This document shows, piece by piece, positions 1 to 5,042 of a stretch of 5,361 bases of DNA (position 1 is its first letter; the number at the start of each line of letters is the position of its first letter). The stretch lies in NCBI GenBank assembly GCA_905200315.1, contig CAJKKA010000113.1, forward strand, positions 1 through 5,361, written 5' to 3'. The position numbers and the translations under genes are program-made. The notes under the pieces are model-generated. The model worked only from the letters and a program-made list of their open reading frames with translations. It made no database searches and was not told the origin of the DNA. The DNA is from an uncultured Clostridium sp. GTDB lineage: Bacteria; Bacillota_A; Clostridia; TANB77; CAG-508.

Positions 1-17
1 AAACCTCGCATATCCGC

Positions 18-40
18 TGTCATATTTCAGATAAATGACA
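18..40. repeat. Imperfect inverted repeat TGTCAT...ATGACA
   Basis: TGTCAT at 18-23 is mirrored by ATGACA at 35-40, and two or three further T-A pairs can form if A24 is bulged. It lies just past the stop codon of the minus-strand regulator gene. No T-run follows it on either strand, so a terminator is not supported. The same TGTCAT/ATGACA ends recur in the much better palindrome at 1100-1132, which suggests a shared binding site, but the spacing differs (11 against 17 bases). Confidence 0.35.
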
Positions 41-46
41 TTCTTC

Positions 47-646
47 TCAGTTGTCAATAGATATGACTGAATCTAATGAATTATTATCTAAGTACATAGA
101 ATATATTTTTTCATTGTATAATTTATACAGTTCAAATAAATCAAATACATCACTTCTTCTATGCAATACGCAATATGGGGTAAAGTCTGTATCTGCAACT
201 GTATCAAAATCAATTTCAGCATCATCTTCCAGCATAAATTTATCTTTGCTATTTTTTACATCTATATTGCAAAGCTCCATCACCTGTTCTAGTTTCATTT
301 GCGTAACTATATTCAAATCAGCTTTATATATCATTTTATTAGATTTTATTTTTTTTCTAATCTCAATCTTTTCATTATTAGCTATATTAACGCAAATTGT
401 TTTTATGTAATCCTCATAGTCATTTAGGTGAGCATTACTTTTGATTAATTTTAAATACCCAAATGCTTTTAACTTTTGTATAGACCTATTTAAGTTTTCT
501 CTTGTAACATCTAACAAATCTGCCAAATCTTGCTGATTAAATTCTGTATCACTGGTTGATATTAAATACATTAGTATTCTTATATCTACCGCTTTTAATC
601 GTCTATCTGTTACAATTCTCAGCATTTCACCTTTTGTTACATTCAT
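47..646 (-). CDS. Winged-helix DNA-binding protein, candidate plasmid regulator / iteron-binding protein
   Basis: A 199-residue protein. Residues 17-70 form a winged helix-turn-helix: helix 1 around DIRILMYLIS (21-30), a turn-and-recognition region around QQDLADLLDVTRENLNRSI (38-56), then KLKAFGYLKL leading into the wing. This fold is typical of MarR- and Rep-type plasmid DNA-binding proteins. The C-terminal 100 residues are acidic (LEDDAEIDFD) and I recognise no family there; oligomerisation is a guess. I chose ATG at 646 over the in-frame TTG at 649 because AGGAG at 656-660 is 9 bases from the ATG. An own promoter (709-737) has a palindromic operator directly downstream, which suggests autorepression. 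The operator half-site GATAC recurs in the 12-bp array at 5043-5354, so this protein is the best local candidate to bind that array. Alternatives are a simple transcription regulator or a replication initiator. The DNA-binding fold is confident; the role is not. Confidence 0.85.
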   Translation of the reverse strand: MNVTKGEMLRIVTDRRLKAVDIRILMYLISTSDTEFNQQDLADLLDVTRENLNRSIQKLKAFGYLKLIKSNAHLNDYEDYIKTICVNIANNEKIEIRKKIKSNKMIYKADLNIVTQMKLEQVMELCNIDVKNSKDKFMLEDDAEIDFDTVADTDFTPYCVLHRRSDVFDLFELYKLYNEKIYSMYLDNNSLDSVISIDN

Positions 647-655
647 CAAAAATCA

Positions 656-660
656 CTCCT
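656..660 (-). promoter_or_regulatory. Ribosome binding site deciding the regulator start
   Basis: The minus strand reads AGGAG here, 9 bases before ATG (646-644) and 6 bases before the in-frame TTG (649-647). ATG is preferred for codon strength with acceptable spacing. Confidence 0.7.
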
Positions 661-676
661 AACAGTTAAGCATATT

Positions 677-698
677 TGCGTATCTTTTTAGATACGCA
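677..698. promoter_or_regulatory. Operator O1: TGCGTATC-N6-GATACGCA
   Basis: A perfect inverted repeat: TGCGTATCT at 677-685 and AGATACGCA at 690-698. It is the most symmetrical of three copies (also near 849 and 1161). It sits immediately downstream of the predicted start of transcription of the minus-strand winged-helix gene, where a bound repressor would block initiation or early elongation. Autoregulation by that protein is inferred. Confidence 0.75.
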
Positions 699-708
699 TT
701 ATAAAAGT

Positions 709-737
709 ATTATAAGTTTTTTGTGATTTTTTGTAAA
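709..737 (-). promoter_or_regulatory. Promoter of the winged-helix gene
   Basis: On the minus strand TTTACA (737-732) is followed after 17 bases by a perfect TATAAT (714-709). Transcription would start near 702, leaving a leader of about 55 bases that begins with operator O1. A second TATAAT at 703-698 overlaps the edge of O1 but has no good -35 box. Confidence 0.7.
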
Positions 738-848
738 CACTAAAGATGCTTTTAATTATTATATGATTGCAATTAGTACAAAAGCATTATGCCACTAAAA
801 AAGAAAACTATTGGAGCAATACCTTTATTATAAATTTTTTAAAATTGA

Positions 849-867
849 GTATCGTTTTTGATACGCA
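849..867. promoter_or_regulatory. Operator O2: GTATC-N6-GATACGCA
   Basis: GTATC at 849-853 and GATAC at 860-864, followed by GCA. The 6-base gap and the right-hand extension match O1 and O3. On the plus strand a TATAAT lies at 877-882 with no good -35 box of its own. If that promoter is real, O2 covers its -35 region, so the bound protein could repress it or replace the -35 contact. Confidence 0.65.
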
Positions 868-876
868 CCCAACACC

Positions 877-975
877 TATAATAGTTAAGAACAAGTTAGA
901 TATTAAAAAATATTATCACATGACAGAAGATGCCATTTAAAAGGGTGAAAAAGCAAAGCGACTTTTTCTTTTTTT
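877..975 (+). ncRNA. Possible short RNA between O2 and a hairpin with T-run (weak)
   Basis: TATAAT at 877-882 could start a plus-strand transcript near 889. The hairpin GAAAAAG (947-953) / CTTTTTC (962-968) is followed by seven T (969-975), a weak intrinsic-terminator shape with an A/T-rich stem. Together they would give a transcript of about 85 bases antisense to the minus-strand small ORF. The missing -35 box and the weak stem keep this speculative. Confidence 0.2.
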
Positions 976-983
976 AATGGCAT
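903..983 (-). CDS. Possible 26-residue peptide ORF with strong ribosome binding site
   Basis: The minus strand reads GGAGG (993-989), five bases, then ATG at 983-981 and an open frame to TAA at 905-903. The peptide begins MPLKKEKVALLF and ends LLSCDNIF. It is basic at its N-terminus and then hydrophobic and aromatic. I recognise no family. The Shine-Dalgarno match is better than chance would readily give, and a TATAAT lies upstream on this strand (1021-1016) but without a clear -35. The start codon sits in the arm of a long hairpin (930-983), so translation could be structure-controlled, or the ORF could be an accident of that hairpin. It could be a leader peptide, a small toxin-like peptide, or nothing. 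Confidence 0.35.
   Translation of the reverse strand: MPLKKEKVALLFHPFKWHLLSCDNIF
930..983. repeat. Long imperfect hairpin
   Basis: The outer arms ATGCCATT (930-937) and AATGGCAT (976-983) pair over 8 bp. The inner arms GAAAAAG (947-953) and CTTTTTC (962-968) pair over 7 bp around the loop CAAAGCGA. Between them an A-rich strand faces a T-run, with possible A-U and G-U pairs. The structure spans 54 bp. It could act as an RNA element, a terminator on the plus strand, or a single-strand or initiation structure in replication. Confidence 0.6.
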
Positions 984-1099
984 GATTTCCTCCAAAAAAG
1001 TGCTCGTTTTTTTTTATTATATATAGGGGAAATTCAGCTTTTTTTTTAGCACAAAAATAGCTGTAACCATTGGAATATACACATTTATCGAAAAACAGG

Positions 1100-1132
1100 C
1101 TTGTCATAAAATCAATTTAATTTTATGACAAG
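1100..1132. repeat. Perfect 13-bp inverted repeat, possible resolvase-like binding site
   Basis: CTTGTCATAAAAT (1100-1112) is exactly mirrored by ATTTTATGACAAG (1120-1132) around the 7-base spacer CAATTTA. On the minus strand it is followed only by a short interrupted T-run, so it is a poor terminator. Its inner 29 bp begin TGTC and end GACA around an AT-rich centre. That size and those ends resemble serine-resolvase subsites (about 28 bp, with TGTC-type ends in the Tn3/gamma-delta group). It lies 145 bp before a resolvase-like gene, so it is a candidate target of that protein. Confidence 0.65.
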
Positions 1133-1160
1133 AAATGAGGGTGAAAAAATTATAAATAGA

Positions 1161-1179
1161 GTATCCAAAAGGATACGCA
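1161..1179. promoter_or_regulatory. Operator O3: GTATC-N6-GATACGCA
   Basis: GTATC at 1161-1165 and GATAC at 1172-1176, followed by GCA, with the same 6-base spacing as O1 and O2. Two further pairs (C1166-G1171) make the half-sites GTATCC/GGATAC. It lies about 38 bases upstream of the -35 box of the resolvase-primase promoter. That position fits activation or looping with O1/O2 better than direct occlusion. Confidence 0.65.
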
Positions 1180-1195
1180 AATTTAACAAGTTTGT

Positions 1196-1243
1196 ATTAC
1201 AAAACAGTAAAGTATTGTAATGAAATGAAGGACATGTTATAAT
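1196..1243 (+). promoter_or_regulatory. Extended -10 promoter of the resolvase-like/primase operon
   Basis: TTGTAA (1215-1220), a 17-base spacer, then TATAAT (1238-1243) preceded by TG at 1235-1236 make a strong extended -10 promoter. A 7-bp inverted repeat, ATTACAA (1196-1202) / TTGTAAT (1215-1221), includes the whole -35 box, a possible additional operator. TGTTAT/ATAACA (1235-1240 and 1250-1255) flank the start region. Transcription should start near 1250. Confidence 0.8.
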
Positions 1244-1263
1244 GTATACATAACAAATAAAAA

Positions 1264-1274
1264 GGAGAAATATG
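1264..1274 (+). promoter_or_regulatory. Ribosome binding site with an overlapping four-codon decoy frame
   Basis: GGAG at 1264-1267 is 9 bases from the ATG at 1277, which opens the resolvase-like gene. Another ATG at 1272 is only 4 bases from GGAG and opens a four-codon frame, ATG GCA TGG TCT TAG, ending at 1286 over the real start. The better spacing and the protein alignment favour 1277. The decoy could lower initiation. Confidence 0.5.
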
Positions 1275-1276
1275 GC

Positions 1277-1825
1277 ATGGTCTTAGGATATATAAGAACA
1301 ATAAATATAGATGCTGATATACTTTTAAAATCAGAGCAACTAGACAGATTGAAAAGTGTTAAATGTGATGAAATAGTAGAAGAAGAAGTTGAGAAGATAA
1401 GTGAAAATATAGCCGATAGACTTAGCTCTAGGGATATATTGGTTATAGAATCCTTGAATGTTCTAGGTAAAATGACAGGAGAAAATCTTCAATATATAGA
1501 TAAATTATTAGAGAAAGATGTAAAAATTAATATATTGGATTTAGGGCTGATAGAGAATAGAGATAGTAGAGCTTATGAACTTCTTCAAATATTCCATAGA
1601 TATGAAAAAAATTGCTTAAGAGAAAGATTGCTTACTGCCAAGAAAGTTGCTAAGCAAAAAGAAGGATTTAAAGAAGGCAGACCTAGGCTATATTCTGAAG
1701 AACAAATAACCGAAGGTTTAAAGCTCCTAGAAAATCATAGCTATGCTGAAGCGGCCAAGATTTGTGGAATAAGTGTTGCTACTCTTAATAGAGAAAAAAA
1801 GAAAAGAGAAAAATCAATGAAATGA
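1277..1825 (+). CDS. Serine-recombinase-like DNA-binding protein lacking catalytic residues
   Basis: A 182-residue protein with the layout of small resolvase/invertase proteins. It has an N-terminal GYIR strand (4-7), the D-I-L-V-I-E-S-L core (53-60), the long-helix region FHRYEKNCLRERLLTA (106-121), GRPR (134-137) and a C-terminal helix-turn-helix, SYAEAAKICGISVATLNREK (155-174). Active members read YIRVS and LDRLGR. Here the position of the catalytic serine is Ile9, and the two arginines of the second motif are Val62 and Lys65; the segment that normally carries another active-site arginine is shortened. Arg7 remains. Strand transfer therefore looks impossible, while the dimer helix and DNA-binding domain look intact. 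It is likely a DNA-binding regulator or accessory protein. It is first in an operon with the primase (16-base gap). Target candidates are the palindromes at 1100-1132 and 1196-1221. Confidence 0.85.
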   Translation: MVLGYIRTINIDADILLKSEQLDRLKSVKCDEIVEEEVEKISENIADRLSSRDILVIESLNVLGKMTGENLQYIDKLLEKDVKINILDLGLIENRDSRAYELLQIFHRYEKNCLRERLLTAKKVAKQKEGFKEGRPRLYSEEQITEGLKLLENHSYAEAAKICGISVATLNREKKKREKSMK

Positions 1826-1841
1826 AAGGAATAGATAAATA

Positions 1842-2765
1842 ATGAAAGATGATTTGTTAAAGCAAGCAAATAATATAGATATAGAATTGATTTTAAGTTA
1901 TTACGGTCAACATAGTGCTGATTCTTATGGTAGATATAGATGTATAAGTCCATACCATACGGATAATAACCCTAGTTCGTCCATAGATAAATCGAGGAAT
2001 AGATTGAAATGTTTTACTTGCAATAGAACTTTCACGCCAATAGATGTAGTTTCTGTTTTTCAAAACAATGCTAATCTTCGTGAATGTGCTAAGAAGGTTT
2101 TAGAAATATCAAGTACTACTTTTGTGGCTCCAACTGAAAATGTTAAAGTAAGAACAAAAAATAAATCTATAAAAAAAGATACTACCAAGCGAAAACTCAC
2201 AATACAAGATAGAAAGAATATGATTGTGAAAAATAATTTGAGCATATTAGAAGATTATTTATTAAGCCGAGGTATAAATCCTAAAGTAGTATTTCCAATC
2301 CTAAACAAAAATGGCGTTATATATGGAGTTGATAGATATGAACAGCCAGTATTTGTGTTTGAGAGATTTGGTGTATGTATATTTAGATTTATTAAAGAAA
2401 ATGAGAACAGAGTAACAGGCAACAACCTTCCTGTTACAATTGTGAGCGATAGCTCTAATAAAGAGTGGTGGATAGTAGAAGGTATTTTTGATGCTTTAAC
2501 TTTGTTAAATTTGAAGAAAAACGTTGTTTGCTTAAATACGACTAATAATGTAGATGCATTTGTAGAGAAAATAAATTCTAATAAGGCTAAAATGAATAAG
2601 TTTTCTTATGTCATAGCAACGGATAATGATGATGCAGGTATAACAGCTAAAGCTAAATTAGAAGATTTTTTCAAAGATAACAATATAGAATATAAGAATT
2701 TTGATAGGTTATACAATTCAGAATACAAAGATGTGAATGAAATGAGAAAAAATTGTAAATTGTAA
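1842..2765 (+). CDS. Compact DNA primase with CHC2-type zinc finger and TOPRIM domain
   Basis: A 307-residue protein likely to make RNA primers for replication of this element. Residues 30-70 form a CHC2-like zinc finger (C34, H39, C57, C60) with the family's PSSSID and KCFTC segments. A basic linker, rich in Lys around 102-125, follows. The TOPRIM domain has WWIVEGIFDAL (209-219, Glu213), ATDNDDAG (259-266, Asp261 and Asp263) and KDVNE (296-300), the expected metal-binding set. The length is about half that of chromosomal DnaG, and there is no helicase-interaction domain. An oddity is the finger spacing, C-x4-H rather than C-x2-H: the usual CPFH is SPYH here, with a cysteine two residues earlier. 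The ribosome binding site AAAGGA (1825-1830) overlaps the end of the upstream gene, so the two are co-transcribed. A separately encoded helicase lies downstream. Confidence 0.88.
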   Translation: MKDDLLKQANNIDIELILSYYGQHSADSYGRYRCISPYHTDNNPSSSIDKSRNRLKCFTCNRTFTPIDVVSVFQNNANLRECAKKVLEISSTTFVAPTENVKVRTKNKSIKKDTTKRKLTIQDRKNMIVKNNLSILEDYLLSRGINPKVVFPILNKNGVIYGVDRYEQPVFVFERFGVCIFRFIKENENRVTGNNLPVTIVSDSSNKEWWIVEGIFDALTLLNLKKNVVCLNTTNNVDAFVEKINSNKAKMNKFSYVIATDNDDAGITAKAKLEDFFKDNNIEYKNFDRLYNSEYKDVNEMRKNCKL

Positions 2766-2781
2766 TTGAAGGCATGGTTAA

Positions 2782-2799
2782 TATATATAATTATATATA
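2782..2799. repeat. 18-bp perfect AT palindrome upstream of the helicase promoter
   Basis: The 18 bases centred between 2790 and 2791 are self-complementary and made only of A and T. They lie where the -35 region of the helicase promoter would be, 5 bases before its extended -10 element. It may be a binding site, a DNA-unwinding stretch, or a by-product of AT richness. Confidence 0.5.
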
Positions 2800-2803
2800 A
2801 TCG

Positions 2804-2812
2804 TGTTATAAT
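2804..2812 (+). promoter_or_regulatory. Extended -10 promoter of the helicase gene
   Basis: TGTTATAAT here is identical to the extended -10 element of the upstream operon (1235-1243). No good -35 box is present; the AT palindrome occupies that position. A start near 2819 gives a leader of about 65 bases. The helicase can thus be expressed separately from the primase, although no terminator separates them. Confidence 0.6.
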
Positions 2813-2844
2813 TAGCATTGGATAGTTATTACATAAAAGTAGAG

Positions 2845-2853
2845 TTATTCACA
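2845..2853 (+). other. DnaA-box match TTATTCACA
   Basis: An exact match to the DnaA-box consensus TTATNCACA in the spacer between the primase and helicase genes, next to AT-rich DNA. It is the only such match I found by eye. A single box may be chance, but its place in a replication operon makes recruitment of host DnaA possible. Confidence 0.35.
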
Positions 2854-2867
2854 ATATTAAAAAAAGA

Positions 2868-2873
2868 AAGGAG
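2868..2873 (+). promoter_or_regulatory. Strong ribosome binding site of the helicase
   Basis: AAGGAG, continuing as AAGGAGATGAT, a near-ideal anti-16S match. It is 10 bases before the ATG at 2884 and the strongest site in the window, which suggests substantial helicase translation. Confidence 0.75.
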
Positions 2874-2883
2874 ATGATATTGT

Positions 2884-4878
2884 ATGAAATGCAATATACA
2901 GAAATATAAAATAGATAAATATATTTCAGAGCATGCTGATGATATAGTGCATTTATTGGAGCAAGAAGGTGTTCACCTTCTAGTTTCTGGAACAGGAACA
3001 TCTAAGACATATACAATGCTAGATAATCCAAGTGGTGTGTTTAGAGCCTTATCCAAGAAATATCCAAACAGAATATTTATTATCGCATGTCCAAATAGGA
3101 TACAAAACCAACAAAATGCCAAATCTTATCGTGTATTTGCTTTGATTGGTGGAGAAAGAGCTACTATCAATACAAATATACTTACGATGGTCTACGAAAA
3201 ATCGGAAGAAGCATTATTGAAGTTTATAAAAGAAGAAGGAAAAGAGGTTACGTTGGTCATTGACGAAGCTCACCAGCTAATTATGGCAGAAAACTATAGG
3301 ACTGAAAGCATAGATTCCATTGAGGAGCTTTCTAAAAATTGTTTTAATGTTATACATCTTACAGCTACACCAAGACTTCTAGAGGATTATTATACATATA
3401 GCAATAAATACTTTTTTGAATATAATGATGCAAGTTTAAATAATAACTTAGGTGAATTATTTATACATGATGTAAGTGATATAGATTCTAGCTTAGTTTT
3501 TAAATTGAAACAAATAAGAGAAGAAGGTAAACAATCTTTAGTTATGATTGATTCCAACGATTCTATTGAGAAGTACAAGGAGCTATTAGAAAGCCATAAA
3601 TTTAATGTGGGTGTTTTAAGTAGGGAGTATAAGGATAACAATGAGGTTTATGATTCAGTAATGAATTGTGATTTAATTCCTTCTGATTATGATACGGTTT
3701 TAGCAACGAGTTTAATGGAGTGTGGTACAAATCTTAAAAATACTAATATAGTTCCAATTGCTGTGGTTAATAGAGCAGATTATATGTCCAGAGATTCGCT
3801 AGAGCAGAAATTCGCAAGGCTTAGAGAAAAAAATGATTATGGAATAGTATTTACTAGAAAGTATGTAACAGATAAAAACCACAAGATAGCAATAAAAGAT
3901 GCTATTCAGAAACAGCTTAGGTTTGAATTAGAACGCTCGAAAAGAATTATAAATAATTTAATTACCTTCTTTAAAAATGAAGGTTTTACAGAGGAAGATG
4001 CCATAGATTTAGCTAAGCAAAATCTAAATTTAAAAGTTGCTCATGTATCTCTAGGGCAAGGTGTCATAGAAATTCAAAATGGTCAAGCTGTAATAAATGA
4101 AAGAAAGTTTGTAAAAAAAGTGTGGAGCAACTATGATAAACAATATGTATACAATCCTATTGAACTTGCAAAATATTTAGAAGGGCATATAAAAGCAGAT
4201 AAAATAACTGTAGCTAGTAATATGGAGCAAGTGGATGAAACTATTAAGGAAGAACTAAAGGAAATTGGTATAAAAAATGCAGAGTTAAAGGAAGATGCTA
4301 AGTTAAAAGCAAGGTCGCTTATACTAGAGCATAGTGATATTTACTTGGAAGAATATCTGAATGATAAGAGCTTAAAAGAAATGTTTAATCCTTTAGCAAT
4401 AGAAGATTTTAATTTCTTAGAAAAAGAAAAAACGCAATTGAGAATACTTAATAAATTAGTTAATAAGCTTAGCATAGATTACAAAACAGCAATAAAATTA
4501 TATACCGATTATCAGAAACCTTCTGAAATTGACAAGGAAGTAGAAAAAATAATATATTTGCGAAACAATAAGGCTATAAAATTAGGACAGATTCATGAAT
4601 TAGATTTAAAAACAGAGTATGGTCTGATTAGAAGAGAATTAGATACTATCTGTAAAAAGCAAGGTAGATTGACAGATAAGAAAATGTTTGAAGTTATCGA
4701 AGATTTAGTTCAGTATAAACAGTATAAAAAAGAAAAATGGCTTGGAGATTATAGAGATGAAAAAGATGAGAAGAAAAAAGAAAAGATACTCAAGAAGATA
4801 AAGGAACACTTTATATCGAGAATATCTTTGATTTACAACTTATCCCAGTCTGACAAGATAAGCAGTTTAAAAAAATAA
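2884..4878 (+). CDS. DEAH-box superfamily 2 helicase of the replicon
   Basis: A 664-residue ATPase/helicase with the SF2 motifs in order: Walker A SGTGTSKT (35-42), Ia-like IIACPN (66-71), DEAH VIDEAH (125-130), motif III LTATPR (159-164), the start of the second RecA domain QSLVMIDSND (217-226), motif V ATSLMECGTNL (274-284) and motif VI Q-K-F-A-R-L-R (308-314). The Walker A motif has Ser40 where most have Gly, but the lysine and threonine are kept. From about residue 330 to the end the protein is a long, helical, highly charged region ending in KKKEKILKKIKEH-type basic sequence. I recognise no family there; it could bind DNA, the primase or the regulator. It is probably the replicative or origin-melting helicase acting with the upstream primase. 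A role in DNA repair or defence is less likely given the neighbours. It is followed by an intrinsic terminator. Confidence 0.87.
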   Translation: MKCNIQKYKIDKYISEHADDIVHLLEQEGVHLLVSGTGTSKTYTMLDNPSGVFRALSKKYPNRIFIIACPNRIQNQQNAKSYRVFALIGGERATINTNILTMVYEKSEEALLKFIKEEGKEVTLVIDEAHQLIMAENYRTESIDSIEELSKNCFNVIHLTATPRLLEDYYTYSNKYFFEYNDASLNNNLGELFIHDVSDIDSSLVFKLKQIREEGKQSLVMIDSNDSIEKYKELLESHKFNVGVLSREYKDNNEVYDSVMNCDLIPSDYDTVLATSLMECGTNLKNTNIVPIAVVNRADYMSRDSLEQKFARLREKNDYGIVFTRKYVTDKNHKIAIKDAIQKQLRFELERSKRIINNLITFFKNEGFTEEDAIDLAKQNLNLKVAHVSLGQGVIEIQNGQAVINERKFVKKVWSNYDKQYVYNPIELAKYLEGHIKADKITVASNMEQVDETIKEELKEIGIKNAELKEDAKLKARSLILEHSDIYLEEYLNDKSLKEMFNPLAIEDFNFLEKEKTQLRILNKLVNKLSIDYKTAIKLYTDYQKPSEIDKEVEKIIYLRNNKAIKLGQIHELDLKTEYGLIRRELDTICKKQGRLTDKKMFEVIEDLVQYKQYKKEKWLGDYRDEKDEKKKEKILKKIKEHFISRISLIYNLSQSDKISSLKK

Positions 4879-4900
4879 TATGTTGTTGTTTAATTATGAT

Positions 4901-4929
4901 AAGGGAGCATTGCCGTGCTCCTTTTTTTT
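4901..4929 (+). terminator. Intrinsic terminator after the helicase
   Basis: GGAGCA (4904-4909) pairs with TGCTCC (4916-4921) around the loop TTGCCG. A-T and G-T pairs extend the stem outward, and eight T follow at once. It lies 23 bases past the helicase stop and ends the plus-strand operon. Confidence 0.92.
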
Positions 4930-5042
4930 CGTTCAATTAAGGTATATTCTTACCTTCCATGTATTATTATATACAGATTTAAGAAAAATAACAATATGAA
5001 AACTATTTTTCGAGTTAAATAGCGCGATTTATATTTTATTTT
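4930..5042. other. AT-rich spacer between terminator and repeat array
   Basis: No ORF of note. It contains a 6-bp inverted repeat, AAGGTA (4939-4944) / TACCTT (4951-4956), and one isolated GC-rich spot, AGCGCG (5021-5026), next to the 12-bp repeat array. Otherwise I see nothing in it. Confidence 0.5.

Larger units (their letters stand above)
654..1276. other. Regulatory intergenic region between divergent genes
   Basis: About 620 bp lie between the minus-strand regulator and the plus-strand resolvase-like gene. The region holds two promoters facing away from each other, three copies of the GTATC-N6-GATAC palindrome, a long hairpin (930-983), a 13-bp perfect inverted repeat (1100-1132) and several homopolymeric A/T runs. 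A 26-codon ORF with a good ribosome binding site may lie on the minus strand (903-983). No long ORF is present. The density of palindromes is what one expects of a plasmid control region, such as an origin, copy control or antisense RNA locus. I see no recognisable rolling-circle nick site. Confidence 0.6.

Noticed and set aside
51..410. 119-codon plus-strand open frame opposite the winged-helix gene
   Set aside because: Serine- and leucine-rich translation with no motif, no good ribosome binding site, and lying fully over the well-supported minus-strand gene; a shadow frame.
789..833. 14-codon plus-strand frame starting MPLKKK, similar in its first residues to the minus-strand small ORF
   Set aside because: No Shine-Dalgarno sequence upstream and too short; the resemblance is a few residues and easily chance in A-rich DNA.
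654..1276. Rolling-circle double-strand origin
   Set aside because: Hairpins are present but I found no recognisable nick-site motif and no rolling-circle Rep protein in the window.
1741..1953. 70-codon minus-strand frame over the resolvase/primase junction
   Set aside because: Low-complexity Tyr/Leu/Ile translation expected from the reverse of AT-rich coding DNA; overlaps two real genes.
2060..2245. 61-codon minus-strand frame inside the primase
   Set aside because: Shadow frame; its Phe/Leu-rich sequence reflects the Lys-rich linker on the other strand.
2606..2818. 70-codon minus-strand frame at the primase end
   Set aside because: Overlaps the catalytic TOPRIM coding region; no ribosome binding site and no motif.
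3390..3641. 83-codon minus-strand frame inside the helicase
   Set aside because: Leu/Ser-rich reverse-strand shadow of the helicase gene.
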